Below are positions 8,764 to 17,087 of a stretch of 64,000 bases of DNA, piece by piece (position 1 is the stretch's first letter; each line of letters starts with the position of its first letter). Source of the DNA: Novosphingobium sp. GTDB taxonomy: Bacteria > Pseudomonadota > Alphaproteobacteria > Sphingomonadales > Sphingomonadaceae. The translations under genes were made by a program, and so were the position numbers. Below the pieces are notes generated by a model, which was given only the letters and a program-made list of their open reading frames with translations, was not told the DNA's origin and ran no database searches. Where the stretch lies: NCBI GenBank assembly GCA_004211435.1, contig SECS01000001.1, positions 1 through 64,000 on the forward strand, given 5' to 3'.

Positions 8764-9014
8764 AGAAAATGCACACAAGTGGACAGACAGCGCATAACTA
8801 TGTGCTATGGTGAACATAGGCAAAGGTGCCACCCGAGCGGGGGCGCCATAGGCCTGCGGGCATCCTGATCGCCGCAAAATGTCGCACGCCCAGGGTGTGA
8901 TTGGTTCGCCAGCGGGGTATCCACCGCCGATCGCACGAATCGCGCTTTCTGCCGCATTGTGAACTTTTCTTGCGGTCTAAGATGAGAAATATAGTTCGAT
9001 CGGGTACGGGACAG

Positions 9015-9374
9015 ATGACAGAAATTCCGCGGACGGCGCTCGTCGTCGAAGATAACATGATCATCGCCATGGAGGCCGAGGAAATCCTGCGCGACCTCGG
9101 CTATGACGATTGTCATGTCTGCGGCTCGGTTCGAAGTGCGCTCAAACTGATCGCCGACCATCCAATTACTTTCGCACTGCTCGACATCGATTTGGGCAGC
9201 GAGACCAGCGAGGAAATCGCGACGACGCTTCTGTCCCGCGGAACGCCGTTTATCTTCGCGAGTGGCTATAACGAATTTCCGGAACTCGCCAAGGATCTGG
9301 TCGAGGTGCCGGTGGTGACCAAGCCCTATACCGCGAGCGACGTTGCCGGCGTGATCCGGAAGCTCGGCCTCTAA
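9015..9374 (+). CDS. Single-domain response regulator
   Basis: This 119-residue stand-alone receiver domain has the acidic pocket Glu12-Asp13, the phosphoacceptor Asp57 in LLDIDLG, a Ser in FASGYNE and the conserved Lys in TKPY. There is no output domain, so it probably acts by phosphotransfer or protein-protein contact, as many receivers paired with HWE kinases do in this group. The ATG at 9015 was chosen because upstream codons extend into intergenic sequence. The gene ends in a four-base overlap with the convergent topoisomerase gene. The kinase partner is unknown; HWE kinases at 14.2 and 33.7 kb are candidates by proximity only. Confidence 0.85.
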   Translation: MTEIPRTALVVEDNMIIAMEAEEILRDLGYDDCHVCGSVRSALKLIADHPITFALLDIDLGSETSEEIATTLLSRGTPFIFASGYNEFPELAKDLVEVPVVTKPYTASDVAGVIRKLGL

Positions 9375-10393
9375 CTCGCCGTCAGCGCGGCCATCGCGCG
9401 CGGGCTTTCCAGAAAATCGAGCAATCCACGCTCGACCCGGCTCAACCACTGCGTCTTGCGCGGCAGCTGCGGGGGCAGCTCGGCAATCGGCGCCTCGCCC
9501 TTGGCCGCAGCGGTAACGGCCGGGTGGATGTAGGACTTGCGTACGATCGCCGGCGTGTTGCCCAGCCGTTCGGACACCGCGGCAAGCATGGTCTTGAGCG
9601 GAACGTCGGGCTCTTCCACCAGCATTCCGAACGCCAGAGCCGAGGCCGTCCAGGTGCGGAAGTTCCGCGCGGTGAACTCCTCACCCATCGTTTCGCGCAG
9701 GTAGTCGTTGACCTCGGCACTATCGACCGGAACCGCGCTGCCGTCTTCGGGATCGACATATTGGAACAGGTGCTGCCCCGGCAGGTCCTGCATCTTGCGT
9801 ACGCAGCGTACCAGCGCAGCGTCGGTGCAGGCGATCTCCTGCTGCTTGCCCGACTTGCCGCGGAAACGCAGCCGCAGCAGCCGGCCCTCGATCCGGGCAT
9901 GGCGATTGCGCAAGGTCGTGGCGCCGTAGCTCTTGTTCTCGCGCACGTAGCACTCGTTGCCAACGCGGATCATGCCCGTGTCGAGCAAGGCGATGACCGA
10001 GGCAACGGCGCGGTCGCGCGTCAGGCCGCGGATCGCCAGATCCTCTGCCACCCGCGCGCGCAGCCTGGGCAAAGCCCGCCCGAAAGGCGCGCAAAGCTCG
10101 AACTTGCGCGCCTCGCGCTCCTGCCGATAGTCCGGGTGATAGCGATACTGCTTGCGCCCGCGCGCATCGAATCCCGTCGCCTGCAAATGGGCATTCGGCT
10201 TGGGCGCATACCAGGCATCCCGATAGGCTGGCGGCAGCGCGATCCGGCTGAGCCGCGCCACCTCATCGGGATCGTTGATGCGCTCACCCAGCGGATCGAA
10301 ATAGACCCACTTCCCGCGCAGCAGGCGTCGGGTGATGCCCGGCGCGCTGTCATCGACGAAGGTCAGGCGCGGTCGCGAAACTCTGTCCAGCAT
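9371..10393 (-). CDS. DNA topoisomerase IB
   Basis: This 340-residue bacterial type IB topoisomerase of the poxvirus-like class relaxes supercoils through a 3'-phosphotyrosine. The catalytic domain is recognisable by VGNECYVRENKSYGATTLRNRHA (given here as start VGNEC, end RNRHA) near residues 155-180, ARNFRTWTA with a catalytic Arg, and the active Tyr in RKSYIHP near residue 295. The ATG at 10393 gives MLDRVSRPRL. An ATG at 10408 would add five residues and neither has a strong ribosome site. The gene is divergent from the radical SAM gene. The reading frame stays open far upstream, antisense to that gene, which I treat as chance. Confidence 0.88.
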   Translation of the reverse strand: MLDRVSRPRLTFVDDSAPGITRRLLRGKWVYFDPLGERINDPDEVARLSRIALPPAYRDAWYAPKPNAHLQATGFDARGRKQYRYHPDYRQEREARKFELCAPFGRALPRLRARVAEDLAIRGLTRDRAVASVIALLDTGMIRVGNECYVRENKSYGATTLRNRHARIEGRLLRLRFRGKSGKQQEIACTDAALVRCVRKMQDLPGQHLFQYVDPEDGSAVPVDSAEVNDYLRETMGEEFTARNFRTWTASALAFGMLVEEPDVPLKTMLAAVSERLGNTPAIVRKSYIHPAVTAAAKGEAPIAELPPQLPRKTQWLSRVERGLLDFLESPRAMAALTAS

Positions 10394-10468
10394 GAGGCTG
10401 CAACGCATGGACGAGGAAAGAGTTGTCAGCCGCTGGACAAAAGGCCGACAGGAACATATGAAGAACCA

Positions 10469-11707
10469 ATGGCCCATATGTCTTTGAAACAGAAGCTGGA
10501 AGTTCTGGCCGACGCGGCCAAGTACGATGCTTCCTGCGCCTCCTCCGGCACGGCCAAACGCGATTCGCGCGGCGGTGGTATCGGTTCGACCGAAGGCATG
10601 GGCATCTGCCACGCCTATGCACCCGACGGTCGCTGCATCTCGCTGCTCAAGATCCTGCTGACCAACGTCTGCGTGTTCGATTGCCACTATTGCATCAACC
10701 GCAAGAGTTCGAACGTTCGCCGCGCGCGCTTTACCGTCGAAGAGGTCGTCCAGCTTACGCTCGGCTTCTACCGACGCAACTATATCGAGGGGCTGTTCCT
10801 GTCCTCGGGCATCATCAAATCGTCCGACTACACGATGGAGCAGATCGTCGAAGTGGCGAGGCTGCTGCGCGAGGAGCACCAGTTCCACGGTTATATCCAC
10901 CTCAAGACGATCCCCGACGCCGATCCCGCGCTGATCGAGGCCGCGGGTCGCTATGCCGATCGCATCTCGATCAATGTCGAATTGCCGACCGTGGCCGGGC
11001 TCAAGCGGCTCGCACCCGAGAAGTCGGCGACGCGGATCAGCACGGCCATGGCGGGGATGAAATCGGCAATCGTCGATGCGCACGATGCCAGCCGACGGTA
11101 CAAGTCGGCGCCGCGTTACGCGCCCGCCGGCCAGTCCACGCAAATGATCGTCGGCGCCGATGCTGCGACGGACTGCCAGATCATCACCAGCGCCTCGGGA
11201 CTCTACGACAGCTTCGGCATGCGCCGCGTCTACTATTCGGCCTTCTCGCCGATCCCCGACGCCAGCGCCGTGCTGCCGCTCAAGCGCCCGCCGCTGCTGC
11301 GCGAGCATCGGCTCTACCAGTCCGACTGGCTGATGCGGTTTTACGGCTTTCGCGCCGAGGAGGTGGGCGCCGCGACCGAGGGCGGCATGCTACCGCTCGA
11401 CATCGATCCCAAGCTTGCCTGGGCGCTCAAGTTCCGCGACAGCTTCCCGGTCGACGTCAATCGCGCCGACAAGGAACGCCTGCTGCGCGTCCCCGGGCTC
11501 GGCACCAAGGCGGTCAAGACGATCCTGTCGGCCCGGCGTCACCGCCAGTTGCGGCTCGAGGACGTCGGCCGGCTGACGCAGTCGATTGCCAAGGTCCGGC
11601 CTTTCATCACGGCCGCAGACTGGCGCCCCGTTGCGCTGGTCGACCGCGCCGACCTGCGCACGCGGCTCGCGCCGCCCGCCGAGCAGCTCGAACTTTTCGC
11701 CGCCTGA
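10469..11707 (+). CDS. Radical SAM protein, putative DNA modification/repair family
   Basis: This 412-residue radical SAM enzyme has the cluster motif Cx3Cx2C at Cys68, Cys72 and Cys75 (NVCVFDCHYCINR). A C-terminal helix-hairpin-helix region, VNRADKERLLRVPGLGTKAVKTI (start VNRAD, end AVKTI), sits near residues 330-352 and suggests DNA binding. The combination matches the family annotated as putative DNA modification/repair radical SAM protein, which is usually encoded next to a DUF4130/uracil-DNA-glycosylase-type protein. Here that partner is two genes downstream with a hemerythrin gene between. The start is uncertain; ATG at 10469 or 10478. The reaction is unknown. Confidence 0.85.
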   Translation: MAHMSLKQKLEVLADAAKYDASCASSGTAKRDSRGGGIGSTEGMGICHAYAPDGRCISLLKILLTNVCVFDCHYCINRKSSNVRRARFTVEEVVQLTLGFYRRNYIEGLFLSSGIIKSSDYTMEQIVEVARLLREEHQFHGYIHLKTIPDADPALIEAAGRYADRISINVELPTVAGLKRLAPEKSATRISTAMAGMKSAIVDAHDASRRYKSAPRYAPAGQSTQMIVGADAATDCQIITSASGLYDSFGMRRVYYSAFSPIPDASAVLPLKRPPLLREHRLYQSDWLMRFYGFRAEEVGAATEGGMLPLDIDPKLAWALKFRDSFPVDVNRADKERLLRVPGLGTKAVKTILSARRHRQLRLEDVGRLTQSIAKVRPFITAADWRPVALVDRADLRTRLAPPAEQLELFAA

Positions 11708-11713
11708 TCCGTT
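11689..11713 (+). promoter_or_regulatory. EcfG-type promoter of the hemerythrin gene
   Basis: CGAAC, 16 bases, CGTT: one mismatch from GGAAC-N16-CGTT. It overlaps the end of the radical SAM gene and lies 44 bases upstream of the hemerythrin ATG, the same distance as at the other EcfG-type promoters here. Confidence 0.5.
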
Positions 11714-11756
11714 GATCCCAGCAAAGCTCGCATGAGCCGAGTTCAGGAGAAAAGTC

Positions 11757-12239
11757 ATGGCCGAAGCCCGTATCTTTGCCGATCTCAAGAAAGACCACGA
11801 CCGCCAGCGCAAGTTGCTCGAGGATCTGGGCGAGACCCAGGGTGCGAGCGACGACCGCAAGACGCTGTTCGAGACGCTGCGCCAGGAGCTGCAGGCGCAT
11901 GCCGCGGCGGAGGAGGAGTCGCTCTACGCGACGATGCTCGGTCTGCCCGACCTGCGCGAGGATGCACGCCATTCGGTCAGCGAACACAAGGAGGTCGACG
12001 ACATGCTCGGCGAACTCGTCGAGATGGACATGAGCTCGAGCGGCTGGCTCGTGAAGTTCAAGGAGATGCGCCACCGCTATCTCCACCACATCGACGAGGA
12101 AGAGGAAGAGATGTTTCCCTCCGCGGCCAAGGGCCTGACCAAGGAGGCCGAGGACCGCATCGCCAAGGTGTTCGAGACGCGCAAGCCACGCGAGCTCGAG
12201 CGCGCTGCCGCAGAAATGCCCGGTGACGCCCGCGAGTAA
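11757..12239 (+). CDS. Hemerythrin HHE-domain protein
   Basis: This 160-residue four-helix protein has the di-iron pattern of hemerythrins: His in KKDHDRQRK (about 14), His and Glu in AHAAAEEESLY (about 47-52), His in SVSEHKEVD (about 80) and HHIDEEEEEMFP (about 111-122). Such proteins bind oxygen or nitric oxide, or buffer iron during oxidative stress. AGGAG precedes the ATG. A near-consensus EcfG promoter lies upstream, consistent with a stress role. Its 3' end overlaps the UdgX gene by 17 bases, so the two are likely co-transcribed, which would place the repair protein under stress control too. Confidence 0.88.
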   Translation: MAEARIFADLKKDHDRQRKLLEDLGETQGASDDRKTLFETLRQELQAHAAAEEESLYATMLGLPDLREDARHSVSEHKEVDDMLGELVEMDMSSSGWLVKFKEMRHRYLHHIDEEEEEMFPSAAKGLTKEAEDRIAKVFETRKPRELERAAAEMPGDARE

Positions 12240-13632
12240 ACCCGCTCCCGCCAGCCGTGCGCGTTTCCTGACCGTGCGGCTGGCGGCCGAGGATGATTTC
12301 GACGGCTGGCGCGATGCCGCGCGCCGCCTTGCCGGCGCGGATGTGTCGCCCGATGTGGTGATATGGCAGGTCGGCGAACATGTCGGAGAGCTTTTCGCCG
12401 ATGCTCTCCCCCTGCCCCCGCCGCCCGTCAGCGATTTGCGCGTTTCGCGGGCTTTCGTAGAGCTGGCACGAGCCGCCGCGCTCCACCGCGATCCCGAGCG
12501 CTTCGCGCTGCTCTATCGCCTGCTCGTGCGGCTGAGCGCCAAGCCGGGGCTGATCGAGGATCACGCCGATCCGCTCGTCCGCCGGATCGAGATGCTGGCC
12601 AAGGCCGTGCGCCGTGACATTCACAAGATGCGCGCCTTCGTGCGCTTTCGCGAGCTGGACGGCGCCTTCGTCGCCTGGTTCGAGCCCGAGCATCACATCG
12701 TCCGCGCCAATGCCGGCTTCTTCGTCCGCCGCTTCGCGGCGATGCGCTGGTCGATCCTGACGCCCGATGTCTCGCTGCACTGGGACGGAGCGAACCTGCA
12801 GGAAGGACCCGGCGCCGATCGTTCGCAGGCTCCCGACGGCGACGTCCTCGAAGAGGTGTGGAAGGCCTACTATGCGTCGATCTTCAATCCGGCGCGTCTC
12901 AAGGTTGGCACCATGCTCAAGGAAATGCCGCGCAAGTATTGGAAGAACATGCCCGAGGCAGAGCTTATCGCGCCGCTGATCGCCGGTGCCCAGGCGCGCG
13001 AGGCGACCATGACCGCGCAGGTCGTGGCCGAGCCTGAGCGCGCGATCACCCTGTCCGGCCTGCGCGAGGAGGCCCAGGCCTGCCGTCGCTGTCCGTTGTA
13101 CCAAGACGCAACGCAATGCGTGTTCGGCGAAGGACCCAGCGATGCGCGGATCATGATCGTCGGCGAGCAACCCGGCGACGAGGAGGACAGACAGGGTCAT
13201 CCTTTCGTGGGTCCTGCCGGCCAGGTGCTGGAACGCGCCATGGCCGAGGCGGAGATCGATCGAGGAAGGATCTGGCTGACCAATGCGGTCAAGCATTTCA
13301 AATTCGTCCAGCGCGGCAAGCGGCGTATCCACCAGTCGCCCACCGCGGGCGAGATCACGGCCTGCAAGTGGTGGCTCGATCAGGAGATCAGCCTGCTGCG
13401 TCCCAAGGCCACGGTCATGCTCGGCGCCAGCGCGATCCGCGGCGTGACCGGCAAAGCGGGCGCGGTCGGCGCTCTGCGCGAGCAGGCGCTGCCGTTGGCA
13501 CACGGCCTGGGGATCGCCTCCTACCATCCGTCCTACATCCTGCGGCAGCCCGATCGCGAGGCGGCCGATCAAGCCTATGCCGCGCTCGTCACCGATCTGC
13601 GCCGGGCCGTGTCGGAAGCTGGTTCAGACTGA
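12223..13632 (+). CDS. udgX: DUF4130-UdgX fusion, uracil-DNA-binding glycosylase family protein
   Basis: This 469-residue two-domain protein carries an N-terminal DUF4130-type domain of unknown function (about 1-240) fused to a C-terminal UdgX-type uracil-DNA glycosylase (about 275-469). The UdgX hallmarks are GEQPGDEED at 314-322 and the R-loop KRRIH with His370. In mycobacterial UdgX the equivalent His forms a covalent bond to DNA after uracil removal. Cys pairs, including CRRCPLY, fit the iron-sulfur cluster of this family. The start is GTG at 12223, overlapping the hemerythrin gene. DUF4130 proteins normally pair with the radical SAM repair protein found upstream. The covalent chemistry is inferred from motifs. 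Confidence 0.88.
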   Translation: MTPASKPAPASRARFLTVRLAAEDDFDGWRDAARRLAGADVSPDVVIWQVGEHVGELFADALPLPPPPVSDLRVSRAFVELARAAALHRDPERFALLYRLLVRLSAKPGLIEDHADPLVRRIEMLAKAVRRDIHKMRAFVRFRELDGAFVAWFEPEHHIVRANAGFFVRRFAAMRWSILTPDVSLHWDGANLQEGPGADRSQAPDGDVLEEVWKAYYASIFNPARLKVGTMLKEMPRKYWKNMPEAELIAPLIAGAQAREATMTAQVVAEPERAITLSGLREEAQACRRCPLYQDATQCVFGEGPSDARIMIVGEQPGDEEDRQGHPFVGPAGQVLERAMAEAEIDRGRIWLTNAVKHFKFVQRGKRRIHQSPTAGEITACKWWLDQEISLLRPKATVMLGASAIRGVTGKAGAVGALREQALPLAHGLGIASYHPSYILRQPDREAADQAYAALVTDLRRAVSEAGSD

Positions 13633-13661
13633 GACCTCTCGCGGAAATACGGCGAATTGCC

Positions 13662-13686
13662 GGAACGAGCCCACGGTCCCCGCGTT
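13662..13686 (+). promoter_or_regulatory. EcfG-type promoter of the GSP26-like gene
   Basis: An exact GGAAC-N16-CGTT match lies 30 bases after the udgX stop and 50 bases before the ATG at 13736. It should drive the general-stress-protein-26-like gene and, by read-through, the HWE kinase gene behind it. Confidence 0.75.
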
Positions 13687-13735
13687 GATCCTGCACAAAC
13701 GCCCGAGGCGTCCCCAAAAAAGCAGGAGAGATCCG

Positions 13736-14200
13736 ATGAAAAAGGAACTGCGCGAGGAATTCTGGCACGCGTTCGAAAAGAGCCCGTTCATCATGCTGCG
13801 GCTCGAAGACAACGGCGGCCATGCCGAACCGATGACTGCCCAGCTGGACAAGGAAGCAATCCATACGATCTGGTTCTTCACCTCGAAGGACAATCGCATC
13901 GCCGTTGGCGGCCGCGCCATGGGGCAGTTCTCGGCCAAGGGCCACGATGTCTTCGCCTGCCTCGCAGGCACGCTCGTCGAGGAGACCGACCAGGCGCGGA
14001 TCGACAAGCACTGGTCGAAGGAGGTTGAAGCCTGGTTCCCCGAGGGTCGTAACGATCCCAATCTCAAGATGCTGCGCTATGAAATCGACGACGCCGAGGT
14101 CTGGACCGTCGAACTCGGCCTGTTCGGCACGTTCAAGATGCTGACGGGACAAGAGGTCAAGTCGAGCGAGATGGGCCAGCACGCCACCGGCCTGGTCTGA
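13736..14200 (+). CDS. Pyridoxamine 5'-phosphate oxidase-fold protein, general stress protein 26-like
   Basis: This 154-residue split-barrel flavin-binding fold protein resembles Bacillus general stress protein 26. Landmarks are EPMTAQLDKEAIHTIWFFTSKDN (start EPMTA, end TSKDN) near 34-56, VFACLAGTLVEETDQ near 78-92 and W in EAWFPEG near 109-115. Members bind FMN or FAD; an enzymatic role is usually not known. AGGAGAG precedes the ATG. A consensus EcfG promoter upstream and a sensor kinase gene 21 bases downstream support a place in the general stress response. Confidence 0.85.
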   Translation: MKKELREEFWHAFEKSPFIMLRLEDNGGHAEPMTAQLDKEAIHTIWFFTSKDNRIAVGGRAMGQFSAKGHDVFACLAGTLVEETDQARIDKHWSKEVEAWFPEGRNDPNLKMLRYEIDDAEVWTVELGLFGTFKMLTGQEVKSSEMGQHATGLV

Positions 14201-14221
14201 GGAGTAAAGGGGTAGCGAGAC

Positions 14222-15742
14222 GTGAGTGAAAACTGGGCGACCGCGGGGGCCGAAGCTCGGCGGTTGGCCATCCTCCGCTCCTACCCCGTCGATCGCGCGG
14301 GGATATCCGAGCAACTCGATAGGCTGGCGGCGCTTGCCGCCAAACTTTGCGACACGCCGATCGGCCTCGTCAGCCTCGTCGAGGCCGATCGCCAGCGTTT
14401 CGTCGGCCGCAGCGGCATGGAACTGACCGAGACCGCGCGCGAGCATGCCTTCTGTGATCTCGGCCGCTTGGCCGATTTTGGCATGGTCGTGCCCGACGCC
14501 CGTGAGGACGCTCGCTTCAGCGGCAATCCGTTGGTGACGGGTGCGCCGGGCATTCGGCTGTACGCGAGCCAGCCGCTGCGCTCGCTCGAAGGCGCGCCGC
14601 TCGGCACCCTTTGCGTGATAGATACTCGACCGCGGCCAGATCTGTCGCGAGACCAGATCGAAGCGCTGCGCACGCTGGCCGACGCCGCGATGGGACTGCT
14701 CGAGCGCTGGCGACTCGATGGTCGCCGAAAAACCGAAGCCGCGCGTTCTAAGACGACGCTCTATGACCTCGAGCAGCGCTTCCAGATCCTGGCGGATGTC
14801 ATGCCGCAGATGGTCTGGTCGAGTCTTTCCAGCGGCCGCTCCGACTATTTCAACCGCCTCTGGTGCGACTATACCGGGGCGCCCGTCGAGACGAGTCTGG
14901 GCGACGGCTGGATGCAGTTCCTCCACCCGGACGACGTGGATCAGGTCAGCGCCACCTGGCAGGAGGCCGTGCGCAGCGGCGGCAGCTATGACCTCGAATA
15001 TCGCCTGCGCCGCGCCGACGGCGTCTATCACTGGATGCTCGTGCGCGGCATGCCGATGTGTGACGAGGAGGGTACGGTCTATCGCTGGCTAGGCACCTGC
15101 ACCGACATTCACGACCAGAAGCTGGCCGCCGATCAGCACGCTCTGCTGACGCGCGAACTCAGCCACCGGATCAAGAACATCTTCGCGGTGATCAGCGGTC
15201 TGATCACGCTGTCGCTGCGCCGCAATCCGACCTTCGAGGCAGTCGGCGGCGATCTTCAGAAGCGCGTGCTCGCCCTGGGCCGCGCGCACGATTTCGTGCG
15301 GCCGCATAGTGAGCAGTCGCGATCGGCGCATTCGCACAACAGCCTGTTCGGGATGCTCGAAAGCCTGCTGGGCGCCTATCAGGCGGCCCCGGGAGAGCGT
15401 GTGACGGTGTTCGGCGACGACGTGCGCATCGACGATCGCTCGGCGACACCGCTGGCACTGTTCTTCCACGAACTGGCGACCAACGCCGCCAAATACGGCG
15501 CACTGGCGGCAAGTGACGGCCACGTCACGATCACCGTCGCACCCGATGGCGAGGACCACGTCCTGCTCGTCTGGGACGAGGCCGGCGGCCCGGCGGTCGC
15601 ACCCCATCCGGCCTCTGGCTTCGGTTCGCATCTGATCGATATGAGTATCACGCGTCAGCTGGGCGGCACCCTGCGACACGACTGGCGCGACGAGGGTCTG
15701 CGCGTCGAGGCGCGCGTTCCCAAGCCGATGATGGCGCGCTGA
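14222..15742 (+). CDS. GAF-PAS HWE-family sensor histidine kinase
   Basis: This 506-residue cytosolic kinase has no membrane segment. An N-terminal GAF domain (about 20-165) contains the CDTPIGLVSLVEADRQRF and LRSLEGAPLGTLCVID signatures. A PAS domain (about 190-300) ends in DIHDQKLAADQ. The H-box LTRELSHRIKN carries His315, and the ATPase domain has HELATNAAKYGAL and the WxE-type VWDEAGG that give HWE kinases their name. The start is GTG at 14222. It lies 21 bases after a gene with an EcfG promoter, so the stress sigma factor probably drives it, a feed-forward arrangement. Likely targets are PhyR or the stand-alone receivers. Confidence 0.88.
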   Translation: MSENWATAGAEARRLAILRSYPVDRAGISEQLDRLAALAAKLCDTPIGLVSLVEADRQRFVGRSGMELTETAREHAFCDLGRLADFGMVVPDAREDARFSGNPLVTGAPGIRLYASQPLRSLEGAPLGTLCVIDTRPRPDLSRDQIEALRTLADAAMGLLERWRLDGRRKTEAARSKTTLYDLEQRFQILADVMPQMVWSSLSSGRSDYFNRLWCDYTGAPVETSLGDGWMQFLHPDDVDQVSATWQEAVRSGGSYDLEYRLRRADGVYHWMLVRGMPMCDEEGTVYRWLGTCTDIHDQKLAADQHALLTRELSHRIKNIFAVISGLITLSLRRNPTFEAVGGDLQKRVLALGRAHDFVRPHSEQSRSAHSHNSLFGMLESLLGAYQAAPGERVTVFGDDVRIDDRSATPLALFFHELATNAAKYGALAASDGHVTITVAPDGEDHVLLVWDEAGGPAVAPHPASGFGSHLIDMSITRQLGGTLRHDWRDEGLRVEARVPKPMMAR

Positions 15743-15746
15743 TGCC

Positions 15747-17087
15747 TCACCCCAGCGAGGCGATCAGTTCCTCGATCCCGACCGTCGCGAAGCCGATCGC
15801 GCTGTCCGAGATGCCGTAAGGCATGAACAGCGTCTCGCCGACCTTCATCGCGCCGCAGGTGTAGACGACATTGGGCACGTAGCCCTCGCGGTCGCTGTCC
15901 TTGGGCGAGAGGATCGGCTTCTCGCTGCGCGCGAGCACTTTCGACGGAATGTGCCGGTCGAGAAGCAGCGCGCCGATCGAATACTTGCGCATCGCGCCAA
16001 CGCCATGGGTCAGCACCAGCCAGCCGTGATCGGTCAGGATCGGGCTGCCGCAATTGCCGATCTGGATGAATTCCCAGGGGAACTTCGGCTCGAGCAGCAG
16101 CACGCCATCGTCGTCCCAGCGGTCGATCTTGTCGGAAGACAGCAGGTAGAGGTTCTTCCCGTCCTGTCGGCCGATCATGTAGTAGCTGCCACCGAGCTTC
16201 TCGGGGAACAGCGCCAGACCCTTGTTGCGTCCGGCCTTGCCTTCGATCGGTCCGAGCGTGAAGTTGCGGAAATCCCGCGTATGGAGAATCTCCGAGCGGA
16301 TCTCGCGGCCGTTGAAGGCGGTATAGGTGCCGACCCATTCGAAATCGCCGTTGTCATCGACGAACCGGACCAGGCGTAGATCCTCGAGCCCATTGCTCTG
16401 CTGCTCGGTGATCGGGAAGATCACCGAGCCCGACAGCGTGGACTCGGGGTGACGACAGATTGCCACTTCGCTTTTCGAATCGATCTGGCTCTTGTCGATC
16501 AGCGAGAAGGCCGTCGCGACATTCGGCTGCGGCCAGAGGTCGAACGAACCGTCGGGCTCGACGATACCCTCACGAAAGGCGATCGAACTGATGTGCCCCT
16601 CGCCCACCGAACGCAACGACATGACGAAGCGGACCGCGCCGCCAGTCAGTCCCGACTGATCGGGATGCTCGACCACGCTGGGATTCATCAGCGCCGCGGC
16701 GGCGTAGGAATATTCGTGGCAGAAATAGGCTCCGATCAGCCGGCGCCGCTCTTCCGACAGGTTCTTCGGCAGGCGCACGGTTTCCGCGACTTCCTTCGCG
16801 CGTTCGTCGAACACGCGTTCGGTCTGCCAATGGCGTTCCGAGAAGTCCGACAGGATCGCGCGGTATTCCTCGTGAACCTGTTCATCGCTGAGCGCGAGAA
16901 TGTCGGACACGAGCCGGCCGGCCCGCGATGAGCTGTGCCCCGAGGCCTGCCAACCCAGGTGGAACGGCCGGATCACGACGCGCGAAGGCGCAGCCATCAG
17001 CTTGCGCTCGTGCAGTTTCAGCAGACCACCTCCAGAACCGGGCTCTGGCGTGGTCTCCATCTCGTCCTTAATGGCTCTGAGCCGCAT
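15747..17087 (-). CDS. Glycoside hydrolase family 130-type phosphorylase/hydrolase
   Basis: This 446-residue five-bladed propeller protein resembles GH130, whose members phosphorolyse or hydrolyse beta-mannosides. Supporting segments are GLEDLRLVRF with the conserved Glu-Asp-Arg, TAFNGREIRSEI, GRNKGLALFPEK, GNCGSPILTDHGWLVLTHG and YGISDSAIGFATV. The ATG at 17087 has GGAGGG four bases upstream and overlaps the end of the glycosyltransferase gene by 20 bases, so the two are translationally coupled. A making-and-breaking pair acting on a mannose-containing glycan or compatible solute is the simplest reading, but the sugar cannot be assigned from sequence. Confidence 0.8.
   Translation of the reverse strand: MRLRAIKDEMETTPEPGSGGGLLKLHERKLMAAPSRVVIRPFHLGWQASGHSSSRAGRLVSDILALSDEQVHEEYRAILSDFSERHWQTERVFDERAKEVAETVRLPKNLSEERRRLIGAYFCHEYSYAAAALMNPSVVEHPDQSGLTGGAVRFVMSLRSVGEGHISSIAFREGIVEPDGSFDLWPQPNVATAFSLIDKSQIDSKSEVAICRHPESTLSGSVIFPITEQQSNGLEDLRLVRFVDDNGDFEWVGTYTAFNGREIRSEILHTRDFRNFTLGPIEGKAGRNKGLALFPEKLGGSYYMIGRQDGKNLYLLSSDKIDRWDDDGVLLLEPKFPWEFIQIGNCGSPILTDHGWLVLTHGVGAMRKYSIGALLLDRHIPSKVLARSEKPILSPKDSDREGYVPNVVYTCGAMKVGETLFMPYGISDSAIGFATVGIEELIASLG

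Noticed and set aside
10403-10427. ACAAC-N16-CGTT resemblance to an EcfG promoter before topoisomerase IB
   Set aside because: Two mismatches in the -35 box and it overlaps the possible start codon, so support is too weak.
10408-11308. Upstream extension of the topoisomerase IB frame to 645 residues
   Set aside because: The extra 300 residues lie antisense to the radical SAM gene and have no family resemblance; topoisomerase IB normally starts near 10393.
12058-13572. 504-codon minus-strand frame
   Set aside because: Antisense shadow of the hemerythrin and UdgX genes with low-complexity composition and no motif.
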